Shown: positions 44,198-56,290, counted from the first letter of the stretch. The stretch is 64,000 nucleotides of DNA from Limnephilus marmoratus (GCA_917880885.1 OU862913.1:4898001-4962000), one strand, 5' to 3'. The notes: generated by a model not told the origin, from the sequence alone. Translations and numbers: made by a program.

Positions 44198-44236
44198 TAT
44201 TTAAGCGCTGGCGGATCCTTGAATTGGTTATTCAGT
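44198..44236 (+). promoter_or_regulatory. Candidate core promoter of gene 2
   Basis: TATTTAAG at 44198-44205 and an arthropod initiator TCAGT at 44232-44236, with about 34 bp from TATA-like motif to the initiator A, 46 bp before the ATG. Spacing is reasonable; transcription start is not proven. Confidence 0.4.
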
Positions 44237-44279
44237 AAAGTCAACTTGTAGACGAGTGTCATAGAACAACTTTGCTAAA

Positions 44280-44349
44280 ATGTTGCATTATAAGCTATTA
44301 TTTTTAGTTTGTGCGTTGCTCTATTGCGAGGGAGATCAATTTCAAGATG
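44280..44349 (+). CDS. Gene 2 exon 1: signal peptide of clip-domain protease
   Basis: ATG at 44280 starts MLHYKLLFLVCALLYCEG, a basic start plus a 13-residue hydrophobic core, then DQFQD; cleavage likely after the CEG. It ends in phase 1 at the donor GTGAGT (44350). Joined to the exon at 56924 it gives DQFQDGDACTIK with the frame kept, and the next exon also begins in phase 1. Secretion into haemolymph is the expected role. The 12.6-kb intron that follows is filled with mobile elements. Confidence is limited by the lack of transcript data. Confidence 0.65.
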
Positions 44350-44747
44350 GTGAGTACTGACTTATGTATTATCAAATTGTGCCTTTATTCGATTTATTAT
44401 ATTGCTACTGTCAGAAGGTACTGCAATATATTTTGGATAAATAAGAATGTTTTATTTAAATGCAAAAGACTCTCTTTGTGCCTTTGATTCATAGTTTGGG
44501 TGAAATATGTTGTAAAAACTGCTTTCAGAATTAAAGTCCTTTAATTACTCGCTTCAAAAGTCATACGTATGTATGTCTGGTTATGTTACATTGTCGTGTA
44601 AACAACCTAAGTTATATAGGTCACGAAGGTTAAGAAAATGCATTTAAAAAAAAATTATATTCATAATAAATAAATGACATAATTTGAAATTTTAAGCATG
44701 TACAAGTGCAACATTTAAATAATATTTTGAGTTGAAAAAAACGAAAT

Positions 44748-45095
44748 TGAAAAAAATCAGCGTTTTTGGAGACTCCTTAAAAAAGACCTTACGGTGAACA
44801 AGATAACTCATGATAGCTTTATCTGAAATTAAAAATATATATCTGTCAGTAGATTACTTTAGATGGTGCTTGAAAGAAGAATTTAAAAAAATTGTTTTGG
44901 TACTACTTTCAGCACGTTTTGTAAAATTGGTAAAATTTAAAGTTCCAATATTTTATTAATCTTTCGTTCGAGCATGAGCTATACTAACAGAAAAGTTATT
45001 GTTTTTCAATTTTAAAAGAAGCTATCGTTAGTTTTTCTGTTCACCGCTTTTTATAAGGGTCTCCGGAAACCGGGTGAATTTTTTTCAAATATTTG
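44748..45095. mobile_element. Candidate MITE
   Basis: Imperfect inverted repeats of about 75 bp: left TGAAAAAAATCAGCGTTTTT ... CGGTGAACAAGATAACTCA, right the inverse of TGAAAAAAATTCACCCGGTT ... CGGTGAACAGAAAAACTAAC. No coding sequence. Target duplication was not clear. Confidence 0.45.
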
Positions 45096-46560
45096 GATTA
45101 ATAGGTATTTAAAAAGAAAAATTGTTACATAAATGAAATAAAAAAGTTGCTTTGTTTAAAATCACGATATTAATTTAGTTTATTACGACCGACCGGTTTC
45201 GATTTACACAAGCATCGACAATGAGAACATTCCAAAAGTTTTATACGTTTTTCTGACTGATTTTCTAGTTTTTGTTTTAATTTCCTAATTTTCCCTGAAG
45301 AATTTTTTTTCCGGGATCATAAATTTTCGAACATAAAAAAATTCCAAAAGTTCACAAAACAAAAGCAAAAAGACAGATGTTTTAAAAAACTTTTTCCTGG
45401 CTCAATCAATTTTTTTTTCCGTTTTATCATTTTTCCAGAATTTTTTGTTCAGAAAAATAAAAATTACCCAAAATGGAAAATTTCCAAACTTCACATAATA
45501 AAGAAAAAATTCTCTAAGAATTTTCGGTTTTTCCCAGAAGAAATTAATTCCTAATAAAATTATATTATTAAGTTTCCAATCTTCAAAATACAAAATCAAT
45601 AAGGGAAGTGTCGTACCATCAAAACGTTTTCCAAAGACAAATATTGAAAAAAACAAAATCTTTCGAAACAGTTACGACGCGACGTTTATGTCCAACAAAG
45701 TACTGCGAAATATATATGGAAAAATAATAAATAAAAAAAACTTCGAATAAACGAATTTTCATAACACTTTAAAATATTTAACCCTTCGCTCCCCGACGAG
45801 ACAAACTTTTACTCGTCTATAAAACTCCATATTATATCTTCTATGTCTAAAACATTTTTTACGTATTATTCCTGTCAGTTTATTATTGGATACTATTTCA
45901 TAGGTCGGAAATTTTTTGAGGCTTAGTTACGAAAACGGAAATCAGGAGAAATTGCTTTACGTTGAGTGGTCACGTGGTGAATCGAGTTATTTTTCATTGA
46001 ACGAGGAATTTTTTTTTTTCATATTGTAAACCAATAATTTCATTATCTATCAACATTGTTAACTTTAAAAGTACTAGACATAGACATTCGCCAACTGTCA
46101 TTAAAATAGCTCTCATTCATATACGAAAAAATAGTCTGATAAATTCCACACAATTTATACGCGTCACTAAAATAAAAACCACCTTTTCACAGAGACAATA
46201 CTCATACTTCGCACCTAAAATGTTTAACGCACTAAATAAAGACATCGAAAGATTTAGTACAATTACTCACTTTGCATTCGGTGTCCAAAATTGAATATCC
46301 GAAAAGGGGCGAAATGTCTTTAAAGAATCTTCAAAAACGTGTACATAACATTTTAATAGCTGAAATATTTAGCTTTAGTATTTCAATGGAATTTTAGGGC
46401 TCGTGCAACCTTGTATTTTATATAGGACGCTTGAAGGTTACATTATATAAACATCAGATTGTTGGAAATTTTCCGATACAAATAAGATGAGGAAAATGTA
46501 ATATAATATTGACGTCAGAACGGTCGACGGTCAAAAGGACGCCAATTAATATATGCACAT
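45096..46560. other. AT-rich intron sequence
   Basis: No gene recognised. A GACCGACCGGTTTCGATTTAC block near 45187 looks like repeat debris. Small open frames are Phe/Lys-rich and without motifs. Confidence 0.3.
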
Positions 46561-46900
46561 AATTTATTAACAAGCGTGTTTACTTCGCACAACGGACTGC
46601 ATAATGCGCTACAATGTCATATAAACAAACAGCGTAGTCATTATCCTACAAGCACTATCCTACAAATTACTCAACAATCAACTCACACTAACATCACGCC
46701 ACTTTACAATCAAGACATCCACACTCACAATACTCGAAATAGCAATAAAATCCGCATACCTCAAACACACACTACAAAATATGGGATAAAATCTCTGAAC
46801 CATGTTGTCTATACACTATATAATTCGCTACCAAATATGTATAAGGGAGTCCAACAAAATAAAAAAAATTCAGAGTAATGCTTTAAAAGAATATTTTTTG
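46560..46900 (+). pseudogene. LINE C-terminal fragment
   Basis: Encodes DIHTHNTRNSNKIRIPQTHT and YGIKSLNHVVYTLYNSLP, a pattern (HNTRN...LP...YG..S......YN.LP) common at the C-terminus of Jockey/CR1-type LINE proteins. Confidence 0.7.
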
Positions 46901-47394
46901 AGTATGTTTAAGAGGGTATTATTACCAGAGAAAACCAGAAATATGTCATTTATAAATCAGGTTTAGACGCATTGACTCTTTTCCACATAAAATTATAATT
47001 TCTTTCTTTCGATTTTAGCATTCGCATGTTTTAAATTTTGAGAAAAAATGTTTATTTTTAGTATAATAAGGTTTATACATTAGGTCGTTGGCAGATTTAT
47101 TAAAATTTGTGTTATACCATACCCATTTCAAATCATATAATCATGCAGTAAAATAAATCAATACATTATCTGGGTATCACACGTTTTAGAATTTTAATTT
47201 TAGTTTAAATAAAATCATAAAAAAATATATACGTACATGTGTGTCTTGAAGAAAATTGGTCCGTTTGTGTATTTATTTGTGCAAACTAATATATTTCAGA
47301 TTTTTTTAACAATCTTATTTAACTTAGACATTATTGAAAAATGATAAATACTCATAATCAAAAAATAATTACAAAAAGTACATTATTTTAATAG
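46901..47394. other. Unassigned AT-rich sequence
   Basis: No gene or repeat recognised. Confidence 0.3.
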
Positions 47395-47615
47395 TTTTAT
47401 CATCAGGTCTTTCAGCATTTTTGGAGGTAGGTATAAATTAAAGCAAATTTGGAATGAAATAAAATCGATATTGAGTTATAATTTTAAAAAGCTGGTACGG
47501 AGAATAATTAATCTTTCTCATTGTAACCGCCCTGCATGATCGTAAGAACAACTTTCGACGAAATGTGGATTTTCGGCCGCTGGCTGGTTAAACGCTCTTT
47601 TAAGGATACTTTGTA
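47395..47615 (+). repeat. Unknown interspersed repeat, copy 2
   Basis: Same orientation as 43040-43300 and alignable by eye over about 200 bp. Confidence 0.6.
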
Positions 47616-48284
47616 ATTTTCTTGTCATGTTCAATTGTCGTGTTTCTTTTCTCTTCTTTTCTTTTCCATTTAGTTGTAATCATCCATATCTGTATAACCT
47701 TGTTCCTTTTTTCTTTAATTTTTTTCTATGGTTGTTTCTTTTACTCAACCTGTCTTTTATTTTTTCGTCTATATTGTATGTGAAACTTATATTTTTAATA
47801 TCTAAATTCATATGTAAAATTTTAACTATTTCCTCCCACCCATGATTTGTTTTTCCTCCTGTTCTAAAATGAGTTCTTTAACTCATCGGGATTGCTCTAG
47901 CAAGAAATAAAAACAAAAAAAAAAATATAAAAATAATTATCCATTTTATTTATGTGAATACGACGGTCCCAATAATTGCACTGAACAGAGAGTGAGACTA
48001 TGAGGTCCCAAAGCGAGGAATATTGTAAGGCTGGGAAGAGATCAATATGGGGAAGAGGAGGATTGGGAGGTAGGTACCTGGCCATTCTAATCTGGCTAAA
48101 CGCAACCGAAGCTAGTTCAAGCAAAGTTTCGATTCTGAAAGATAGTCTTTCACTGGGGCGATACTGAAAGTATCCACCACTGACTCTGGAGCAGGCCGCA
48201 AATACAGGCGCTGAACACAACGTCCGGAAACTCGTTAAACAATCTGAAAAGGTGAGAATCGGAATCACATCTTTGTTTTTTACT
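47616..48284. other. Unassigned sequence
   Basis: Holds an A-rich run at about 47905-47940 and a minus-strand open frame (48337-47897, 146 codons) with no motif I recognise; the frame overlaps the repeat to its right and is probably not a gene. Confidence 0.3.
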
Positions 48285-48840
48285 TTGGCTCCACACAGGA
48301 GGCTCTGAGGAAAATAATTACCCTCGTGGCCTTGCATCTTGGGGATGCTGTGCGAAGGGTATTTTGAGGAAAAGAATGAGATGAAGTTCTGGAGGGGGAA
48401 AAGGTTGAGCGGTGGGTAGGAATCTGGGGGTCAGTCAGGTCAGTGTATCCAGGTGTGACGGGCGTATGAATCCATTCCGCTCACTGCGGCGCAAGGCGAT
48501 ATTTCGAGATAGTCCTACTGGAGAGGTCAAAATGTCTCCCTCAATCAGTCTCTCCCGATCCGGTCTGCCACGCAGTTGGTGGGCAGATTCATCCACCCCC
48601 AAGACAAGGTCAAACCTCACCCCGTGAACCCGAGCACTCCTGCTAAGCCACCAAACATAGCAAACCACTGGGGGTGAACTATGGCAGAGGTGTCGGTTAT
48701 ACAATAAACGATTCTCGGCGCGGCGGTACCCAGATTCTGAATTCTCTCCCGCAATACCACGCGATTTCAAAAAGGTGTGGAATGCAAGCCTTATGGCCGT
48801 TATACACGACATCTTTTTGAGCCCGATTCCAATTAGATAC
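48285..48840 (-). mobile_element. CR1-type 3' tail fragment
   Basis: Minus-strand relative of 3600-4310 and 26805-27255: the tail CCTCAGAGCCTCCTGTGTGG sits at the left, with the GGATTCATACG and TCGGGAGAGACTGATTGAGG blocks inside. Confidence 0.6.
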
Positions 48841-48963
48841 AAAAGTAAAGATTTTTCACTCTACGCGATAGCTATTTTCATCTCTATTTTCATATCTACG
48901 ATTTCAATTTTCATCACTGCAAACAACACATGAACCATGCTATTTGCTGTGATGCATATTTGC

Positions 48964-49264
48964 AGTGAGCTAGAGTGCTGTGTGGCATGGACACCAGGGG
49001 CGGTCCGTGACTATTCAGTGAGCTAGAGTGCTGTGTGGCATGGACACCAGGGGCGGTCCGTGACTATTCAGTGAGCTAGAGTGCTGTGTGGCATGGACAC
49101 CAGGGGCGGTCCGTGACTATTCAGTGAGCTAGAGTGCTGTGTGGCATGGACACCAGGGGCGGTCCGTGACTATTCAGTGAGCTAGAGTGCTGTGTGGCAT
49201 GGACAACAGGGGCGGTCCGTGACTGTTCAGTGAGCTAGAGTGCTGTGTGGCATGGACAACAGGT
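48964..49264. repeat. 53-bp tandem satellite, about 5.7 copies
   Basis: Unit starts AGTGAGCTAGAGTGCTGTGT and ends CGGTCCGTGACTATTC; starts at 48964, 49017, 49070, 49123, 49176 and 49229, exactly 53 bp apart. The first four units are almost identical; the last two carry ACAACAGG for ACACCAGG. Not a CRISPR array because there are no unique spacers. Confidence 0.95.
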
Positions 49265-49818
49265 CACTGAAGTCAGAGACCGCCACTATTGGACAAGGAC
49301 ACATGTCATTGAAACAGCCGAATATTCGCTAAATAAAACAACAATCCGGTTTGTTCACAAGGGCCATTAAACAGCAGCCGAGAATTCAAATTGCGTCGAA
49401 CGATGCGATTATAGTTAAACAGAAACTAAATGAACCCTCAAACGTCCATAGTCAGTAATAGAACTAATTACGCAGTAATATAATTTTATTACACAAACTG
49501 TTTTTATTATCTTCGGAATTGAATTCAAATGACTTCCAAGTATGAATTTAAGGATTGACTACAAATGCGTAGGTGTTTAAAAATACCTACAAGGTGTCCG
49601 GTAACTCATATTACATACATAATATTTCAGAATCAACAAAATTCTTAGACAGGTATTATCTGATGCTAATTAGTAAAGCGGTAACCAATTTATGAGTCAT
49701 ATAAATATAAATAGTATATATCTAAAATATATAGTTTATATTTTTACCCCCGGTTGGGATTTTACACATTTAATTTTTTAAAGACAAAAAACACCTAAAT
49801 GTAAATTTTTATTTGTAA
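49265..49818. other. Unassigned AT-rich sequence
   Basis: No gene or repeat recognised. Confidence 0.3.
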
Positions 49819-50577
49819 CTAGCTGGTCCCGGCATGCGTTGCTATGCCATTTAATAAAGAAATTGTTTCTCCCTGAGTGTCCTTTTCCATGAGATATATT
49901 CCTATTCCCCTTCCGCCTCCCCTTCTTCTCCTGCGTCCTCTTTCCCTCTCGCGTTCCCACTCCGTCACCTCCACCTTCCCTCTCCCCTCTCCCCACTCCA
50001 CCCCCCTCCCTTCCCCTGTCCCGAACCCCCCTCCCCCTCCCCCCTCACACGTCCCTTTCCCCTCCAACTTCCCTGCCTTCCCTCTTCCCTTTCCCGTTCC
50101 CCCGACCCGCCAACCCTCCTCCCGCGTTCCATATATTCAATCCCATTACATTCAGTTTTCAAACAGTCCGCGTGCCAACTTTTACAATTTTTATTCAAAT
50201 TTCCATTATTCATGTATATTAAATTTGGTACCTAACATAGGTATCTATTTAAAATATCTAAAATTCTCGATTCGATTCAAACTATTAGGGGGTACCTAAT
50301 TTAAATATATTTATTAACTTAAAGATTTTCAAAAATAGAATCCTGATTGAACAATCATTGTTTTGCAAAATGTTATCCTCAAACACGCGAACTGTCAAAA
50401 GTGCGATGTTGTCTGAAATTATCCAATTTTCTGCGCAATTTTCTTAATTTCTCTCTCCGTAAGAACCATCCTCGTACTTCAAGGAATATTCTAAAAAAAA
50501 TTTTTGCGAAATCGGTTCGGCTGATCTCGAGATTTGCGCTTAGCAACACATTTAGCGATTCATTTTTATATATAAGA
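49819..50577 (-). mobile_element. Non-autonomous Helitron with intact ends
   Basis: On the minus strand it starts A|TCTTATATATAAAAATGAAT (50577) and ends GCATGCCGGGACCAG CTAG|T (49819-49822). The cargo is C-rich on + (about 49905-50125). Same family as 35608-36362. Confidence 0.85.
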
Positions 50578-50889
50578 TTAAAAATATTTTACAGTTCACG
50601 GAAAACATAAAGATACGGATATTTATTTAATAAACGAAATTTATTCCATGTTATATCGTAGAAGTAGTTCAAGTGCTTTATAACATATTTGACACTAAAT
50701 AAGATAACAAATAAATTAACAGAATAACAAACACAATATTGATGCAAAAAAACAAATAATTGATCAATTAATTGTAAACACCTATAACTAAATATTTCAA
50801 CACATAGGTAAAACACGCAAAGTTGATTGCTTCTAGGTTAAACACACAAAATATTATATCAAACATTAGACAATGGCGTACATAATAAT

Positions 50890-51960
50890 ATTACCCAAAT
50901 AATTGAAATTTCACACATCATCCTCGTCACTGACCGCATCACTATCCTCAAAATCAATTACTTATAAAATAATCTGGGTAATTGTCACATATGCCTTCTT
51001 TGATGAAATCCTCATTTTGGAGTCGTTCTCCACGAATTACACAATTTTTTCAACCCTCAAGAAGCACCATATCTATAGCAGCATGCACAAGGCTTTCGAC
51101 ATCCGAGATTTTGAAAGAATTGTTATTTTTTGCAATTTCTCATTTGACATGAGCCAACACTAACTCTATAGGATTATACTGAGTACTGACCATCTACTGA
51201 CAGTAGTATGGGGGCGGGGGTAGACGCAATGGTAGACGTACAACAAACTTCATCACCACATTGTTGAGCCAGGTTATCGATTTCATATATTTTTTCACCT
51301 AACTTAAATTTCTTTACTAAATTCAATAAATGAGTGTTAAAACTGATATTCTTCCTTTTGGGCCCACTCCACATTTTCGCGTTTTTGGATGCGGTAGTTG
51401 GTGCTGTATATAATTGTATGTTGCGTTATCCATTACAATTACAGAGGGTTCTTCGAGGAATGTCACAAACTGATTTTCAAACCAATTTTTGAAGACTTTG
51501 AAATTTTTCTCAAAAAGTCTATACGAGCTGTAGCAATGAAAAATATTCCCACTAAATACTTTCTTCCGTCTTTGCGTATTTTGATTTGGAAACCAATATC
51601 GTGCAGAATACATCGCAATGACTCATGAGATCCAGAAAAAATATTTTATCCACCAGAACCTTGTTAAGATTTGCAAGAGTGGGATATTGGCCATTGTCAT
51701 AAAAATCCATCACAGTACGACGCAAAACTTCCTTTTCAAAATCATCCAATCGCTTCACCGTTTTAGGTGTTTTGCAGTTTTTACGAGGCTGGTGGAACAT
51801 TTTTACTTCTTCTGCATACGGAAAATGAGAAGTTTCCGCCGACACTCTTCGAATGTTCGACAGGTTGAGGCCGCAAGCCTCTACTGCCAATAAATGTACT
51901 TGCTTGAAGTTCAATGTTTTGATGTATTCTGGGTTGTCAGGGAGTTTTTGGAAAAATTTG
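50890..51960 (-). pseudogene. Tc1/IS630-type transposase, decayed
   Basis: Minus-strand pieces 51914-51552, 51613-51323 and 51374-51174. A DDFEKEVLRRTVMDFYDNGQYPT-type block is followed by a region reading HDIGFQIKIRKDGRKYL. The catalytic block VIVMDNATYNYIQH and a later NPIELVLAHVKCEIAKNN stretch (near 51130-51180) match the DDE_3 type. Frames shift at least twice and no TIRs were found. Confidence 0.7.
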
Positions 51961-52404
51961 ATATGACATTATCGTTTTTTCACCTGCCTGCAATTCGTAT
52001 CGATGATTTACTACTATTATCTACTAAAAGCACTGATTTTAGATCACACAATATGTAATTACAATCACACCGATTAAATAAACGGAGTCAAATTGACATT
52101 AATAATGTAGAATATCGAAAATAAAGTATTTGACTGGTTTTTGATCTTATGAAGTCAATACACTACTTATAACTAAATGTAGAATCATTAAGTGTTTGCT
52201 TTTATAGCAACAAGATATAAATAACAATGGAATTTCCACAGGATTTAGTCGCCTAATTCACGGGAAAAACCGCCATTGAAATTTAAAAATTTTGTTTCGC
52301 AGCGTATAATTATTAAGTATCGTCTGAAATATTGTTTTTAGAATCCAGTTTAATTATTTCCGAAAATCGGAGTTTTCGAGGGTCGAATAAATAATAAGAA
52401 ATGA
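51961..52404. other. Unassigned AT-rich sequence
   Basis: No gene or repeat recognised. Confidence 0.3.
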
Positions 52405-54165
52405 AAAATAATATTTATTTATTTACTTAAACGCCCATAGGGCTTTTAACATAGAATGCAGTACAATTTTTTTTATTACAGTGGAAAGATTATAAGTAAC
52501 ATAACATATGTTAAAAACAAACTAGGTATAGATTATATAAAATATAAGCGTTAACAAAATACAGGTAAAAAATAGGAGTATGATATAGACGCCGTGCAGA
52601 CGAACACTATATACCTAACATTAATTATTGTCATTGAGGTATGATATTATAGCCTTCTTATAACTATATTCGGTGCAGTTGAACACATCTACTACTTCTG
52701 AGAAAGCATTTCCAATTGCATGCAATCTAGGTATAAGCGAGTATCTAAATGACTCAGTCCTGATATTTTTGTTGCAATTAAAAAGAATTTTGGATCGAGT
52801 AGTTCTAGTAGGTATGTGGAAGGTAATAAGGTTTAATAAATCAGGACTGTCTATAATACCATTAACAATTTTAAAAATAAAAGTCAAGTCGGAAATAAGT
52901 CTTCTATCTGAAAGTTTGAGTAAGTTTAATTCTTTCATCAAGTGGTTGTAATTTATTGATTCTATTGGTAGACCAAGTTTATAGTTAATGAATCTTAAGA
53001 ATTTATGCTGAATTTTTTCTATGGAATCGGAGTGGATTTTGAAGTGAGGGGACCAAATAGAAGAATTATATTCGAATTGACTTCGAACTAGAGAGGAATA
53101 TAGGATTTTTAATGTTGAAATATTTTTAAAATCTCTGCCATTTCGAAGAATGAAACCTAGCATTTTTAATCATTTATTGGTTACTGTAGTTATATGTGGA
53201 AGAAAGTTAAATTTGGAATCGAAAATAATGCCAAGATGATTAATCTCACTGACAGAGGTGAGGGAAACATTATTAATTTTATATTGATAGTTAATGGGTT
53301 GATTTGTTCTGAAAAACCTAATTATCTGGCATTTACTTATATTCAGATAAAGTTTATTAGTTTTACACCAGTCTTGTAGTTTATTTAAATTTGATTGAAT
53401 GTGAATACAGTCATTTATTGTTTTTATCAGTTTAAATAGTTTTAAGTCATCGGCGAAAAACAACACTTCAACATTATTATCAAAAACAGTGATGATATCA
53501 TTTATAAAAAGTAGGAACAGTATTGGGCCTAAATGTGACCCTTGAGGTACACCGCTAGTAGCCATGAATTTGTGTGATAGGTAAGAGTTATTTTTTACTT
53601 GGAGAATTCTATTAGTTAAGTAACTCTTGATCCATTCCAATAGTTTACCCTCTATTCCCATTTTACTAAGTTTGTTGAGAAGAATTTCATGGTTAACTTT
53701 GTCAAACGCTTTGACAAAGTCTGTATATATTGAATCTACTTGGGTTTTATTTTCAAGTGAGCATGCAATAAACTGTTCGTACAAGGAAAGATTTGTTAGG
53801 GTGGATCTGCCCGGCATAAAGCCATGTTGGTTAGGTACAATGATGTTATTAATATGTATGGAGATTCTGTCAAGGATAAGTTCTTCAAACAGTTTGGGGA
53901 TAGTTGAGAGCATACAAATGGGTCGGTAATTAGTGACATCATGAATATCACCCTTTTTAAATACGGGTGTGAGATAACAGTTTTTCCATAAATCGGGGAA
54001 ACAGCCAGAATTAAGTGATTGGTTAAATATTTGACATAGTTATATTAATAATATAATGGTGGAGGGTCTTTCGAGTTTGGGTTTTTCGGAATTTTTACTG
54101 TACGTTCGAAATTTTGAGAGTGCACTTGGTATCTGTTCGACTATAGAACTTGCGATAGTATCCTT
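52405..54165 (-). pseudogene. LINE reverse transcriptase, 5'-truncated, lightly damaged
   Basis: Frames 53913-53170 and 53163-52621, with weaker coding to about 54165 (FKKGDIHDVTNYRPICMLST). RT motifs: QHGFMPGRSTLTNLSLYEQF, DFVKAFDKVNHEILL, SGVPQGSHLGPILFLLFIND, VLFFADDLKLF. The C-terminus has SQFEYNSSIWSPHFK. The 3' UTR at left has ACGCCCATAGGGCTTTTAAC and a (TTTA)n end. Same family, opposite strand, as 62351-63850. Confidence 0.88.
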
Positions 54166-54255
54166 GCTATAACTCAATATCGATTTTATTTCATTCAAAA
54201 TTTGCTTTGATAAATACCTTCATTCAAAAATGCTTAAACTCGTGATAATGAAACT
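54165..54255 (-). repeat. Unknown interspersed repeat, copy 3 (inverted)
   Basis: Reads CTATAACTCAATATCGATTT on +; the inverse matches the beginning of 43040-43300. Confidence 0.5.
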
Positions 54256-54815
54256 ATTAACCTGTTGTTTGCCAGGGTAGGCCAGCAAAAAGCACCACCA
54301 ATTAGCGTTCGCAAAAAGCGGCATCCATGAAACCCAATGACATTTCGTGTCCAGCGATTCTTGACACTGTCCTTCACAAATTTTGTACATAGAAGGGTCA
54401 AAATCGTAGATGAAGGAATTTTTCCCGCGCATGCGCAAGAACTGCGCACATTCCCGCGCTCCGGTAAATTATTAATATAAATTATTTGGAGTGACCAGGC
54501 GCATTGCGGTTTTCTCTATGGTAAAGGGCGATAATAGAGCAAGCGATTCTGACCGTGTTCTTCATACACTTTCTTTATACATAAGGGTCAAAATCGCGTG
54601 TAAAATCTCAAACACACCGGTGCACGAATGGCAAACTACGGGTTAAATTTTTCTACTTTTTAAAATTATTTTTTGATCTAAAGTATAATTTTTCAATAAC
54701 GCCTAAGCAAAATAATCAATAAATTTTATAAAAGAAAGTCCCAAAAAAACGTGCGGAACGCAAAAACTCAGAAACGAGTCCCTCTACGATCAAGGGAGTT
54801 AAATGATGTGGTAGA
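54256..54815. other. Unassigned sequence
   Basis: No gene recognised; short open frames without motifs. Confidence 0.3.
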
Positions 54816-54939
54816 TCTCTATCCCCACCAGGGAATAAGGGTACCCCTTTTTACCTAAAAAGCGTACTTTTGAAGATATAAGGGCTGAAAGTTCTAAGAA
54901 GACTTTAAAAATTTACGGAAACTACTAGAAAATTCGATA

Positions 54940-55585
54940 AAACTCTGGAAAGTTCTGGAAGGAGTGGAGGACTATGTCAGCGAGTCTAGAAGGTTCTGGA
55001 AGGAATGGCGGAATAGGTCTAAAAGGTTCCGGAAAGTTCTAGAAGATTCGATAAAGCTGTTGAATATACTGGAAGGAATGGCGGATTATATAGGTGAGTC
55101 TAGAAGGTTCCGGAAAGTTCTATAAGGTTCGATAAAGGTGTAGAAAGTTCTGGAAGGAGTGGCGGAGTATGTCGGTGAGTTAAGAAGGTTCAGGAAAGTT
55201 TCATAAGGTTTGATAAAGTTATAAAAAGTTCTGGAAGGAGTGGCGGAATATATCGGTGGGTCCAGAAGGTTCCGAAAATTTCTATAACGTTCGACAAAGT
55301 TGTAGAAAGTTCTGGAAGGAGCGGCAGAGAACGTCGATGAGTCTAGAAGGTTCCAAAAGTTCCATAAGGTTCGATAAAGCTGTAGTTCTAGAAGGTTTGA
55401 TAAAGCTGTACAAAATTCTGGAAGGAGTGATGGAGTGTGTCGGTGAGTCTAGAAAGTTCTAGATAGTTCTGGAAGGTTCCCTTATGCTTTAGGATGTTAT
55501 GGAAAGAGAAAGTTCTAGAAGCTTTCAGAAATGAGTGGCGGAGTGTCGGTGAGTCTTGACGGTTCTGGAAAGTTCTAGAAGTTTG
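54940..55585. repeat. Diverged ~85-110-bp tandem repeat of GAA/TTC units
   Basis: Repeated phrase GAGTCTAGAAGGTTC ... GGAAAGTTCTAGAAGATTCG ... TCTGGAAGGAGTGGCGGA in about six diverged copies. The 5-bp alternation of GAA and TTC matches the heat shock element consensus; strict runs include 54948-54960, 54989-55001, 55027-55049 (five units), 55103-55120 and 55143-55155. Confidence 0.8.
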
Positions 55586-55683
55586 GATAATCTTAATCTA
55601 TCCCCCATCCATGAAGAAAGTTCCCATTTTTACCTGAAGGGCGTGCTTTTAAAGATATAAGGGCTGGAAGTTTTGCCCCCTTG

Positions 55684-56045
55684 AAATTTCTAGAACAGCT
55701 CAAAACATTCCAGAGTATTCTTGAGCATTCCACCACATTCCAGAAAATGCCGGAACATTCTGGAATATTGTGGAATGTTCGGGAACAGGATGGAACGTTT
55801 AGGAACATACCGGAACATCCCGGATCATTGTGGAACATTGCAGAACACTCCTGAATGTTGTGGAATGATGTGGAACATTATTCTGGTATATAAGGCAAGA
55901 TCTGTCGTGGATTCGAACCTCAATTCAATCTCACATCAATTCCCTGAGCGAAGCCGGACACCCCAGTCAGATATTTGAGAGCATTCCACAACGTTCCAGA
56001 ACATCCCGGAACGTTTTGGAAAATCGTGGAATGTTCGGGACTCAC
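55684..56045. repeat. GGAACATTC-type repeat, also heat-shock-element-like
   Basis: Runs such as GGAACATTCTGGAATATT and GGAATGTTCGGGAAC keep the 5-bp GAA/TTC alternation. Part of the second Helitron copy. Confidence 0.7.
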
Positions 56046-56214
56046 GAATGTATCCTGAGCGAAGCCGGGTAACCCAGCTAGTATATATATATATAGTATA
56101 TGTGTGTGTGTATGTACTAGATATATTAGCTATTTGATAAAAAAGTGATTATTCAGTTTTGTGGCCTCACATCCAAATTTAAGTTTTGAATGAAATAATT
56201 AGCACCGCCAGTAA

Positions 56215-56290
56215 TAATAATTATACTTGGATGATTTATATAGCGCCGTTTTTGTGAAAAATCACCTCAAGGGCGCTGTACAAACTTATA
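56215..56290 (-). mobile_element. RTE 3' tail fragment
   Basis: GGATGATTTATATAGCGCCG...TCACCTCAAGGGCGCT is the inverse of the tail at 19310-19375. Confidence 0.7.

Larger units (their letters stand above)
54816..56081 (+). mobile_element. Helitron pair loaded with heat-shock-element motifs
   Basis: Two 5' starts of the same type (A|TCTCTATCCCC at 54816 and A|TCTATCCCCC at 55597), both followed by the block ...TTTTTACCTRAARRGCGTRC and AAGATATAAGGGCTG. The right end is GCGAAGCCGGGTAACCCAG CTAG|T at 56078-56081, a complete Helitron terminus with its hairpin. A weaker terminus copy is at 55946-55969. Most of the cargo is alternating GAA and TTC units 5 bp apart. Confidence 0.75.

Noticed and set aside
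47897..48337. 146-codon minus-strand frame as a host gene
   Set aside because: No recognisable motif and overlaps a repeat tail; no splice or promoter support.
48964..49264. Possible CRISPR-like array
   Set aside because: Contiguous satellite units with no unique spacers, in a eukaryotic genome.
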